Shown in pieces: positions 23,863 to 31,409 of a stretch of 32,924 nucleotides of DNA; the first letter of the stretch is position 1; the number at the start of each line of letters is the position of its first letter. The position numbers and the translations under genes were made by a program. This stretch comes from Burkholderiaceae bacterium (GTDB lineage Bacteria; Pseudomonadota; Gammaproteobacteria; Burkholderiales; Burkholderiaceae), in contig JAJPEN010000032.1 in assembly GCA_021166835.1 (NCBI GenBank), forward strand, positions 1-32,924, in the 5' to 3' direction. The notes under the pieces were generated by a model that did no database searches, had not been told where the DNA came from, and saw only the letters and a list, made by a program, of their open reading frames with translations.

Positions 23863-24577
23863 ATGAACTCAGGAAAGGAAATTCGGGCCGCCGTAAACGG
23901 CTACGGCGTGATCGGCAAACGCGTAGCCGACGCAGTAGCGAAGCAGGACGACATGCACCTGGTCGGGGTTGTCGATGTCGCGAGCGACTGGCGCACGCGC
24001 GTGGCCCTCGACCGCGGTTTCGCGCTGTACGGCCCCGGCAAGGAACAGGTCGAGGCGATGCGCGCGGCCGGCCTTGCCGTCGCGGGTACGCTCGATTCGT
24101 TGCTGGATGACGTCGACATCGTGGTTGACTGCACGCCGAAGAAGGTCGCGGCAACCAACGTCGAGACCTACCGCAAGCGACGCGTCCAGTTCATCGTCGA
24201 GGGCGGAGAGAAGCACGCGCTTACCGGGCACTCTTTCGTGGCCGAATCGAATTACGCGAGTGCGCTCGGTCGCGATTCGACGCGCGTGGTCTCGTGCAAC
24301 ACCACCTCGGTGGTGAGAACGCTCACGGCGCTCAAGCGCGCCGGGCTCCTGCGCAAGGCGCGCGGAACGCTGCTTCGACGCGCGACCGATCCCTGGGAAA
24401 GCCATCAGGGCGGAATCATGAACACGTTGTTGCCCGGCGTACATGGTCGACAACCAGGCGATCGTAGTGCCGGAAACGATCGACGCGATCCGTGCCTTGA
24501 CGCAGGCCGAGCCCGAGGCGAAAGCCTCGATTGCCAGGACAGATGCCGCCATGGGCATCGGGACGTTGCCACTATGA
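23863..24577 (+). pseudogene. Type II (archaeal-type) GAPDH with internal deletion and frameshift
   Basis: Frame 1 from the ATG at 23863 gives about 190 residues of type II glyceraldehyde-3-phosphate dehydrogenase: the NAD(P) motif VNGYGVIGKRVADAV, DIVVDCTPKKV, EGGEKHALTG and the catalytic Cys145 in VVSCNTTSVVR, then DPWESHQGGIMNTLLP. From 24440, in another frame, comes the enzyme's C-terminus, with NQAIVVPETIDAIRALTQAE and then AAMGIGTLPL before a stop at 24575-24577. About 100 residues between are gone, at a junction near 24436-24440. The original stop still overlaps the LDH start (ATGA). Frame 1 itself stays open through the junction and runs into LDH, giving a possible 559-residue fusion. 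This class of GAPDH is unusual in bacteria outside a few groups, which suggests past transfer. Confidence 0.78.
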
Positions 24578-25542
24578 CGAAAGGCACGGGCACGACGCTC
24601 TTCGCCGGGAAGGTTGCCGTCGTCGGCGCCGGCCGCGTCGGCAGCACCTTTGCCTACACGCTCGCAGCATCGGCTGTGGCGCGAGAGATCGTCCTCATCG
24701 ATGCGGACGGCGAGCGGGCTGAAGGCGAAGCGATGGACATCGCGCACGCGGTGCCGTTCTTCTCGCCGGTCACCGTCGTTGCCGGCGATCTCGCCGACGT
24801 CGCCGACGCCGCCGTCGTGGTGATCGCCGCCGGCGCAGCGCAGCGCCAGGGCGAGGCGCGTCCGGCGCTGCTTCGCCGCAATGTCGAAGTTCTTCGCGGG
24901 ATCGTCCCGCAGGTCGTACGTGCGAATCCCGGCGCGCTGCTCCTCGTGGCCACCAACCCCGTGGACGCGCTGACGTACGCGACCCTGCGCTTGTCGGGCC
25001 TACCCCCGGCGCGGGTGCTCGGCTCGGGCACCGTGCTGGACACCGCGCGGCTACGCGCCGAGCTTTCGGCGCATTATGGCGTCGACTCCCGAAACGTGCA
25101 CGCCTACGTGCTGGGCGAACACGGAGATAGCGAACTGGTCGCCTGGTCGACGGCGACACTCGCGAATGTCCACTTGCCGGAGTATTGCCGCCTCACCGAA
25201 ATGCCCTGCGAGCCGCAGGACATGTCCGCCATCGCCGCGCGCGTACGCGATGCGGCCTATGAAATCATCCAAAGGAAAGGTTCGACCAATTTTGCGATCG
25301 CCGCAGCGCTTACCCGGATCGTCAAGGCACTTGTGCGCGACGAGGCTTCGGTGCTGACCGTATCGACGCAAGTCGAAGGCCACTATGGCATTCGCGACGT
25401 TTGTCTCAGCCTGCCTGCGGTAGTCGGCGCAGCAGGCGTCCAGCGCGTGCTGCCAGTTCCTTTAGCGGACGATGAGATCACGGGGCTGCGTCGCTGCGCC
25501 GAGGCGGTTCGCAACGCGATCGCCGAAGCCGGACTCGAGTAA
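24574..25542 (+). CDS. ldh: L-lactate dehydrogenase
   Basis: 322 residues, the normal family length. NAD-binding GAGRVGSTFAYTL (18-30), IDADGERAEGEAMDIAHA, active-site loop AQRQGEAR with Gln90 at the position that selects lactate/pyruvate (malate enzymes have Arg), Arg97, Asp156 and Arg159 in LDTARLR, and the catalytic His183 in GEHGDSE. It reduces pyruvate to L-lactate with NADH in the cytosol. The start at 24574 overlaps the old GAPDH stop (ATGA), suggesting former coupling, and no strong ribosome site of its own is visible. The same frame is open upstream to 23863, so a fused GAPDH-LDH product is possible. PGK follows after 59 bp. Confidence 0.9.
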   Translation: MTKGTGTTLFAGKVAVVGAGRVGSTFAYTLAASAVAREIVLIDADGERAEGEAMDIAHAVPFFSPVTVVAGDLADVADAAVVVIAAGAAQRQGEARPALLRRNVEVLRGIVPQVVRANPGALLLVATNPVDALTYATLRLSGLPPARVLGSGTVLDTARLRAELSAHYGVDSRNVHAYVLGEHGDSELVAWSTATLANVHLPEYCRLTEMPCEPQDMSAIAARVRDAAYEIIQRKGSTNFAIAAALTRIVKALVRDEASVLTVSTQVEGHYGIRDVCLSLPAVVGAAGVQRVLPVPLADDEITGLRRCAEAVRNAIAEAGLE

Positions 25543-25601
25543 CGGGCGGCGCTGCTTCAAGGCGCCGGGCCTGGAGTACTCCCTGCCGGAGGAAGCGAGG
25601 C

Positions 25602-26819
25602 ATGACGATCAGGCAAATATCCGCTTACCGTACCCTTGAGGACTTGGACGTTTCGGGGAAGACGGTTCTGGTTCGAGTCGATCTGAACGTACCGGTCAAG
25701 GACGGCACGGTTACCGATGTGACTCGGATCGAGCGCACGCTGCCTACGCTATGTGAGCTTGAGAACAAGGGCGCGAAGGTTCTCGTTCTTCTTGCCCACT
25801 TCGGCCGCCCGAAGGGTGCGGTCGTGCTGCAGATGAGCCTCGAGCCTGTCGCGGGCGTACTGCAATCGATGCTTGGTCGCCCTGTCGAGTTCGTCGCGAC
25901 CGACTGGCAGGACGGACGCGCGGACGACGCGGTCAAGCACGCGCAGCCGGGCGCCATCCTCCTCATGGAGAACACGCGCTTTCATCCCGGCGAGCAGACG
26001 AACGACTCCTCCTTCGCGGGCCGGCTCGCTCGCCTGGGGGATGTCTACATCAACGACGCCTTCTCGGTCGCTCACCGCGCGCATGCCTCCACCGAAGGCG
26101 TGGCGCGTCTTGTCCCCTCGGCGGCAGGGCGCGCAATGCAAGCCGAGCTCGAGGCGCTCACGAGCGTCTTCAGTGCGCTCGCTCACCCGGTCTTCGCCCT
26201 CGTCGGCGGCGCGAAGGTTTCCAGCAAGATCGAGCTTCTGCGCAATCTCGTGCAGGAGGTCGCAACGCTCGCCCTCGGCGGCGCCATGGCGAACACTTTC
26301 CTTGCCGCGCAGGGAAATCCGATCGGCAGATCGCTCGCCGAGCGCGGCCTGCTCGACACCGCGCGCGGCGTCATCGCTGCGGCCAGCGCTTCCGGCTGTG
26401 AGATCGTCCTGCCGATCGACGCGGTGGTTGCCCAGGAGTTAGAGGCCGGTGCGGCGTGGAACGTCATACCGGTGCAATCGGTAAGTGCGGACCAGATGAT
26501 CCTCGATATCGGCCCCAGTACCGTGGCACTCATCCGCGAGCGCCTCGCCCGTGCACGCACGCTCGTGTGGAACGGGCCGCTCGGCGCTTTCGAAACCGAG
26601 CCTTTCGACCGCGGCACGAACTCGATCGCCGAAACGGCCGCACGCCTGACGCGAAACGGCGCCTTGCGCTCGGTTGCCGGCGGCGGCGATACGGTTGCGG
26701 CGCTGAAGCATGCGGGGGCGGCAAGCGACTTCAGCTTCGTTTCGACCGCAGGAGGCGCCTTCCTGGAATGGTTCGAGGGAAAGTCGCTGCCCGGCGTCGA
26801 GGCTTTGCGGGCGAGATGA
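25602..26819 (+). CDS. pgk: Phosphoglycerate kinase
   Basis: 405 residues, full length. It has VLVRVDLNVPVKDG, LLAHFGRPKG, ENTRFHPGE, INDAFSVAHRAHAST, VGGAKVSSKIELL, the nucleotide-site loop WNGPLGAFE and the C-terminal GGGDTVAAL with STAGGAFLEW. All substrate and ATP contacts of the family seem present. It converts 1,3-bisphosphoglycerate and ADP to 3-phosphoglycerate and ATP. GGAGGAAG lies 9 bases before the ATG at 25602. It is tightly packed with its neighbours, overlapping the HAD-GH65 gene by ATGA. A housekeeping copy elsewhere in the genome is likely; this one belongs to the stress and carbon module. Confidence 0.96.
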   Translation: MTIRQISAYRTLEDLDVSGKTVLVRVDLNVPVKDGTVTDVTRIERTLPTLCELENKGAKVLVLLAHFGRPKGAVVLQMSLEPVAGVLQSMLGRPVEFVATDWQDGRADDAVKHAQPGAILLMENTRFHPGEQTNDSSFAGRLARLGDVYINDAFSVAHRAHASTEGVARLVPSAAGRAMQAELEALTSVFSALAHPVFALVGGAKVSSKIELLRNLVQEVATLALGGAMANTFLAAQGNPIGRSLAERGLLDTARGVIAAASASGCEIVLPIDAVVAQELEAGAAWNVIPVQSVSADQMILDIGPSTVALIRERLARARTLVWNGPLGAFETEPFDRGTNSIAETAARLTRNGALRSVAGGGDTVAALKHAGAASDFSFVSTAGGAFLEWFEGKSLPGVEALRAR

Positions 26820-29800
26820 GCGGGATCGGTCAAGTCGTCACGCTGTCGCCCCGCGACTACGACGCAGTCTTGTTCGATCTCGACGGCGTCCTGACCGATA
26901 CGGCAAGCGTGCACGCCGCCGCCTGGAAGAGGCTGTTCGACGAATTCCTCCAGCGTCGCGCGGCGCTCTCCGGTGAATCTTTCGTGCCCTTCGACGCCGA
27001 AACCGATTATCGGCTCCACGTCGACGGCAAGCCGCGGCTCGACGGCGTCACCGATTTTCTCGCCTCGCGTGGCATCGCCCTGCCCTTGGGTACGCCGCAG
27101 GACGCCGACGATGCGCAGACCGTGCAGGCACTCGCCCGGCGCAAGGACGTCTATTTCGTCGGACACATCGAGGAGCATGGCGTCGAGCGTTATGAAGCGG
27201 CGGTCGGCCTCGTGAAGGCGCTGCGCGCGCAGGGCGTCAAGAGCGCCGTGGTGTCGTCGAGCCGGAACTGCAAGACCGTGCTCGAAGCCGCCGGCATCGC
27301 TCAGCTCTTCGACGCCCGTGTAGACGGCGTCGAACTCGAGCGGCTCGGCCTCGCCGGCAAACCGGCCCCGGACATGTTCGTCGAAGCGGCGCAGCGCCTG
27401 CGATGCGATCCCGACCGAGCGGTCGTCGTGGAGGACGCCGTTGCCGGCGTTGCCGCCGGCCGCGCCGGCGCATTTGCCCTAGTGATCGGTGTGGATCACG
27501 GCGGTCGCTCGCAGGCACTGCGCGAAGCCGGCGCGGACGTGGTGGTCACGAGCCTCGCGCAGGTCCGGGTCTCGGCCGAGCCGCCCTCCGCCTGGTCGTT
27601 CGTCTACGACGAGTTCGATGCCGAACGCGAGGGAATGCGCGAAGCGCTGTGCGCGCTGGGCAACGGTTATTTCGCCACTCGGGGGGCGGCGGCGTGGTCG
27701 TCGGCCGATGACGTCCACTACCCCGGCACATACTTGGCGGGCGGATACAACCGGCTGCGGACAGACGTGGCGGGTCGGACGGTCGAGAACGAAAGCCTCG
27801 TCAATTTCCCGAACTGGCTTGCGCTTGGTCTTGCGATCGGCGGCGGCGACTGGTTCGACCTGCGGACTGTCACGATTCTTTCCTACCGCCAGGAACTCGA
27901 CCTGCGACGCGGCGTGCTCGTGCGGACGATCCGCTTCGAGGATGCTTCCGGCCGCCGCAGCATGCTCGTCGAGCGGCGGATCGTGTCGATGGCGCAGATG
28001 CATCTGGCAGCGCTCGAGCTCACACTCACTGCGGAGAACTGGTCGGGCCGCGTGACCGTGCGCTCGGGAATCGACGGCCGCGTGGTGAACGACGGAGCGA
28101 AGCTGTACCGCCGGTTCAACAAGCAGCATCTCGAGCCGGTCACGAGCGGCAACGCCGGAAAGGACGGCATATACCTGTGCGTGCGGACTTCGCAGTCCAA
28201 CCTTCATGTCGCCGAAGCGGTGCGCACGCGCGCATATGTCGGCGAGGCACCGATCGAGCCGCAGCGGCGCTCGATCGATGAACCCGGCTACGTCGCGGAG
28301 GAGCTGGACGTCGACCTCGCACAGGGGGAATCAATGGTCCTGGAGAAAATTGTCGCGCTGCACACCTCGCGCGACCGCGCGATTTCCGAGCCCGTCGTGG
28401 CCGCCTGCGAGGCGATCAAGCGTGCGGGCCGTTTCGCTGCCGTCCTTGCACGGCACGAACTGGCGTGGCAACACCTGTGGCGCCGCTTCGACGTGCATCT
28501 CGCGCCGCGTAGGGGCGCATCCGGGCTGAACGTGCCGATGCTGCTGCGGCTGAACATGTTCCATCTGCTGCAGAGCGCCTCGGCCAACTCGATCGGCCTC
28601 GACATCGGTATCCCCGCACGCGGTTGGACCGGGGAGGCGTACGAAGGCCACGTCTTCTGGGACGAGCTCTTCATCTTCCCGACGCTGAACTACCGCATGC
28701 CGGAGATCACGCGCTCGCTGCTCATGTATCGGTACCGGCGGCTTGGCGAAGCGCGCGCGGCGGCGCTGGCCGCCGGGCACGCAGGTGCGATGTTCCCGTG
28801 GCAGAGCGGCAGCGACGGGCAGGAAGAGACGCAGGAAGTGAACCTGAATCCTTTCTCGGAGAGATGGGTTCCGGACAATTCATACCTGCAGCGGCACGTC
28901 GGCGCGGCGATCGCCTATAACGTGTGGCAGTACTTCCAGGTCACGCGCGACGTCGAATTCCTGCAGTATTTCGGCGCTGAACTCATCCTCGAGGTGGCGC
29001 GCTTCTGGTCGAGCATCGCAACGTTCGACGAACGACGTGGCCGCTACGAGATCCGGGGGGTGATGGGTCCCGACGAGTTCCACGAGGCCTACCCGGACGC
29101 AACCGTACCTGGCCTGGACAACAACGCGTACACCAACGTGATGGCGGTATGGGTGCTGTGCCGCGCGCTCGAGGTCCTGGAACTGCTGCCGGACATGCGC
29201 CGCACGGAGCTTGCCGAGCGGCTGCAACTGACCGCCGACGAAACGGCGCGCTGGGACGACGTGAGCCGCAGAATGTACGTACCGTTCCACGGCAACGGAA
29301 TCATCAGCCAGTTCGAAGGCTACGAGCGTCTGGAGGAGCTCGACTGGGAACATTACCGTCTGCGCTACGGAAACATCCAGCGGCTGGAGCTCATACTCGA
29401 AGCGGAGAACGACAGCGCCAATCCCTACAAGGTGTCGAAGCAGGCCGACGTTCTCATGCTGTTCTACGTTTTTTCGGCCGACGAGCTGCGTGAGCTTTTC
29501 GGGCGCCTCGGATACGCGTTGGCGCCGGAGGCGATACCGCGCAACGTCGACTACTACGACCGGCGTTCGTCGCACGGCTCCACGCTGTGCCGCGTGGTGC
29601 ACGCCTGGGTGCTCGCAAGATCCGACCGTGAGCGCGCGATGAAATACTTCGCCGAGGCCTTGCAGAGCGACGTCGCCGATATCCAGCAGGGAACTACTGC
29701 CGAAGGCGTGCATCTGGGTGCCATGGCCGGCACAGTCGATCTCGTTCAGCGCGTCTCCACGGGCATCGAGGTGACCGGCGACTGCCTGCGGTTCAGCCCC

Positions 29801-30031
29801 CGCTTGCCCGATGCACTCACGCGCCTCGACATGCGCGTGCGCTATCGCGGCCATACCCTCGATCTGAAGCTTACGGCCGATGCGCTCGAGGTGCGCTCTC
29901 GCGATAGCGGCACCGATAACCCGCCCATCCACCTTCAGTTGAAGGACCAGACCCGAATACTTCGAAGCGGTAGCACCGAGATCTTCCGTCTCCCGTCGAG
30001 CGGCGCGGAGACGAAGCGGCAGCACTCCTAG
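26816..30031 (+). CDS. HAD (beta-phosphoglucomutase-like) - GH65 sugar phosphorylase fusion
   Basis: 1071 residues. Residues 1-255 are a HAD-IA phosphatase/mutase domain: DLDGVLTD (21-28) with Asp21 and Asp23, SAVVSSSRN, KPAPDMF and VVEDAVAGVAAG. Residues about 260-1071 are glycoside hydrolase family 65: ALGNGYFATRGA, TGEAYEGHVFWDELF, the catalytic acid Glu754 in GPDEFHEAYPD, and phosphate-site motifs HGSTLCR and GTTAEGVHLGAMAGT. GH65 enzymes split alpha-glucosides such as trehalose, maltose or kojibiose with phosphate to beta-glucose-1-phosphate; the HAD part would turn this into glucose-6-phosphate, so both steps sit in one chain. The disaccharide cannot be told from sequence. The start at 26816 overlaps the PGK stop; an open frame upstream to 26456 lies inside PGK and is not used. 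OtsB1 (Rv2006) of M. tuberculosis has a comparable domain order. Confidence 0.92.
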   Translation: MSGIGQVVTLSPRDYDAVLFDLDGVLTDTASVHAAAWKRLFDEFLQRRAALSGESFVPFDAETDYRLHVDGKPRLDGVTDFLASRGIALPLGTPQDADDAQTVQALARRKDVYFVGHIEEHGVERYEAAVGLVKALRAQGVKSAVVSSSRNCKTVLEAAGIAQLFDARVDGVELERLGLAGKPAPDMFVEAAQRLRCDPDRAVVVEDAVAGVAAGRAGAFALVIGVDHGGRSQALREAGADVVVTSLAQVRVSAEPPSAWSFVYDEFDAEREGMREALCALGNGYFATRGAAAWSSADDVHYPGTYLAGGYNRLRTDVAGRTVENESLVNFPNWLALGLAIGGGDWFDLRTVTILSYRQELDLRRGVLVRTIRFEDASGRRSMLVERRIVSMAQMHLAALELTLTAENWSGRVTVRSGIDGRVVNDGAKLYRRFNKQHLEPVTSGNAGKDGIYLCVRTSQSNLHVAEAVRTRAYVGEAPIEPQRRSIDEPGYVAEELDVDLAQGESMVLEKIVALHTSRDRAISEPVVAACEAIKRAGRFAAVLARHELAWQHLWRRFDVHLAPRRGASGLNVPMLLRLNMFHLLQSASANSIGLDIGIPARGWTGEAYEGHVFWDELFIFPTLNYRMPEITRSLLMYRYRRLGEARAAALAAGHAGAMFPWQSGSDGQEETQEVNLNPFSERWVPDNSYLQRHVGAAIAYNVWQYFQVTRDVEFLQYFGAELILEVARFWSSIATFDERRGRYEIRGVMGPDEFHEAYPDATVPGLDNNAYTNVMAVWVLCRALEVLELLPDMRRTELAERLQLTADETARWDDVSRRMYVPFHGNGIISQFEGYERLEELDWEHYRLRYGNIQRLELILEAENDSANPYKVSKQADVLMLFYVFSADELRELFGRLGYALAPEAIPRNVDYYDRRSSHGSTLCRVVHAWVLARSDRERAMKYFAEALQSDVADIQQGTTAEGVHLGAMAGTVDLVQRVSTGIEVTGDCLRFSPRLPDALTRLDMRVRYRGHTLDLKLTADALEVRSRDSGTDNPPIHLQLKDQTRILRSGSTEIFRLPSSGAETKRQHS

Positions 30032-30216
30032 TGACATGCATTTTTCGAGGCTCGCTGCAAGGAAGCGATAAACGGTAACGGAATATGCTCAGCCGGAATT
30101 CGTCCTTCGTTTGGCAGCTGCGATAACACACCTAGAATCCTCGGCCATCTCGGTGTCGCCGACGTACAGCGTGGGACGACGCCGAATCCCGAGCACTTCC
30201 TTCAAAGGACGACTGG

Positions 30217-30711
30217 ATGGCCGCCTTCTCGAAATTGTTCATCGACATCCGCTCAGCGCTGGCCAACGACAGCGCGCAGGCAACGACCCAGTTCAGTGTC
30301 ACCAGCCAGGGGAAGGACGGACTGCACCGGGCAGTCGACATCCGAGGCTTCTGCGTCGAGGTCGATGAACCAGCTGCCCTGGGGGGCAACGACAGGGCGC
30401 CGAACCCCGTCGAATACGCGCTGGCAGCGCTGGCGACATGCCAGGAAATTACCTATCGGCTGCATGCCGATGCGCTCGGCATCCCGCTCGACGACGTTTC
30501 GGTCAAGCTCGAAGGCGAGCTCGATCTACGCGGCTTCTTCGGCGCGAGCAGCGGGGTCCGGCCAGGGTTCCAGAAGATCACCGGGTCGGTGAGCTTCGAC
30601 AGCACCGCTTCGTCAGCGGACCTCGAGCGCCTGAAGCAGGTGGTGGACGCGCACTGTCCGGTTCTCGACCTGTTCCGCAACGCCACTCCGGTGCAAATCG
30701 TCATCGCGTAA
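30217..30711 (+). CDS. OsmC/Ohr-family thiol peroxidase
   Basis: 164 residues, cytosolic. OsmC fold with both redox cysteines in their usual surroundings: Cys75 in ALATCQEITYRL and Cys147 in DAHCPVLDLF. NPVEYALAALATC is the family signature. It reduces organic hydroperoxides through a Cys-Cys pair. An insert GASSGVRPGFQ (109-119) precedes the second half. AAGGA lies 8 bases before the ATG at 30217. It is 185 bp after the HAD-GH65 gene on the same strand, so it may have its own promoter. The intervening sequence shows no clear hairpin. Confidence 0.9.
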   Translation: MAAFSKLFIDIRSALANDSAQATTQFSVTSQGKDGLHRAVDIRGFCVEVDEPAALGGNDRAPNPVEYALAALATCQEITYRLHADALGIPLDDVSVKLEGELDLRGFFGASSGVRPGFQKITGSVSFDSTASSADLERLKQVVDAHCPVLDLFRNATPVQIVIA

Positions 30712-30817
30712 CGCGGGTCTGTTTCGGACTTTCAGACGCGCTCGGCGAGGTGTTCTCGAGCCGAGCGCGAGCGCCTTCGCTTCGGGCAATTGGGCCGAGG
30801 TCGTCGTCACGCCGCAA

Positions 30818-30850
30818 GGGAACCAAGCGTGCGCGGCACGCTCGGTTCCC
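30818..30850. terminator. Strong hairpin between convergent genes
   Basis: Arms of 15 bp (GGGAACC, one mismatch, AGCGTGC, paired with GCACGCT and GGTTCCC) around a 3-base loop GCG. It sits between the ends of the OsmC gene and the repeat-protein gene. No U tract follows on either strand, so it may act as a bidirectional or RNA-stabilising structure. Confidence 0.55.
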
Positions 30851-30861
30851 CGCATCGATGT

Positions 30862-31221
30862 CTATCGGTTCTGTTGTTGATGCGGATGATCGGGCATTTC
30901 GCCTTGACCACCGGGCATGTTCGCGCCGCGATGCGTCATTGGCTTGCCGGAGTCGGACGGCGCCGACATATGCGGATGATCGGGCATTTCACCCTGGCCG
31001 CCCGGCATGTTCGAACCACGGTGCGTCATCGTCCTGCCCGAATCGGGTACTCGGTTATCTGCCGGGTATGAGGAGTCTTCGCCGACTGCCAGATACTGGA
31101 TTCCGCTTCGTTGCTGCGCCTGAGCGAGGTCGCGCGCTCCCATGAAGACTGCGCCCGTGTCGGCCAGGACGGAAGCGCTCGCGGCAATCGCTGCCGAAAC
31201 CAGAAGTGCTTTGAAGGACAT
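30862..31221 (-). CDS. Exported protein with two 30-residue His/Met/Gly repeats
   Basis: 119 residues. Signal peptide (1-20, ending ASVLA), a short region with GARDLAQAQQ and GEDSSYPADN, then two near-identical repeats: DSG(R/K)xMTHRG(S/A)NMPGG followed by QGEMPDHPH. Each has one or more His and Met, possible Cu or other metal ligands, and Gly/Pro-rich turns suggesting a flexible chain. I recognise no named family. GGAGAG lies 9 bases before the ATG at 31221; an ATG at 31230 is too close to it. It is transcribed towards the OsmC gene, and the two are separated by a strong hairpin. Its promoter shares a motif with the DUF4148 gene at 22878-23213. Confidence 0.72.
   Translation of the reverse strand: MSFKALLVSAAIAASASVLADTGAVFMGARDLAQAQQRSGIQYLAVGEDSSYPADNRVPDSGRTMTHRGSNMPGGQGEMPDHPHMSAPSDSGKPMTHRGANMPGGQGEMPDHPHQQQNR
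30881..31046. repeat. Two direct 76-bp repeats, period 90 bp
   Basis: Copies at 30881-30956 and 30971-31046, both starting TGCGGATGATCGGGCATTTC. They encode the 30-residue protein repeats; most differences are single bases, several silent, which suggests selection on the protein after duplication. Confidence 0.8.
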
Positions 31222-31326
31222 GACAGCCATCTCTCCAATGAGGACTCGAGTGATCCGTGAGTCGAGCCGGATCGGCGCCGTGCGTCGATGTCCTCAATGT
31301 GCGCTCCCGCGCCCGACATCAAGATG

Positions 31327-31342
31327 TTCCGCAGATTACATT
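31327..31342 (-). promoter_or_regulatory. AATGTAATC-type box upstream of the repeat-protein gene
   Basis: Reads AATGTAATC then TGCGGAA on the minus strand, beginning 106 bp before the ATG at 31221. It mirrors the box at 23319-23335, with CACATT (-10 candidate) nearer the gene. Confidence 0.5.
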
Positions 31343-31409
31343 GGAGTCATGTCGGCAACATGGAGCAGAACCGGCGCGCATGTCCGATTGGCGCAACCGG
31401 TGTCCCTTA

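Noticed and set aside
26456..26815. N-terminal extension of the HAD-GH65 protein
   Set aside because: Overlaps the PGK coding sequence, has antisense-like composition, and the HAD domain begins at 26816.
28880..30037. Minus-strand open frame of 385 codons
   Set aside because: Opposite the GH65 domain with all catalytic motifs; no domain in the antisense translation.
30881..31046. Direct repeats considered as CRISPR
   Set aside because: Only two 76-bp copies, 14-bp gap, and both code for protein in frame.
30790..31071. Plus-strand frame with MRMIGHF repeats
   Set aside because: The repeats are the reverse of the repeats in the minus-strand secreted protein, which has a signal peptide and ribosome site.
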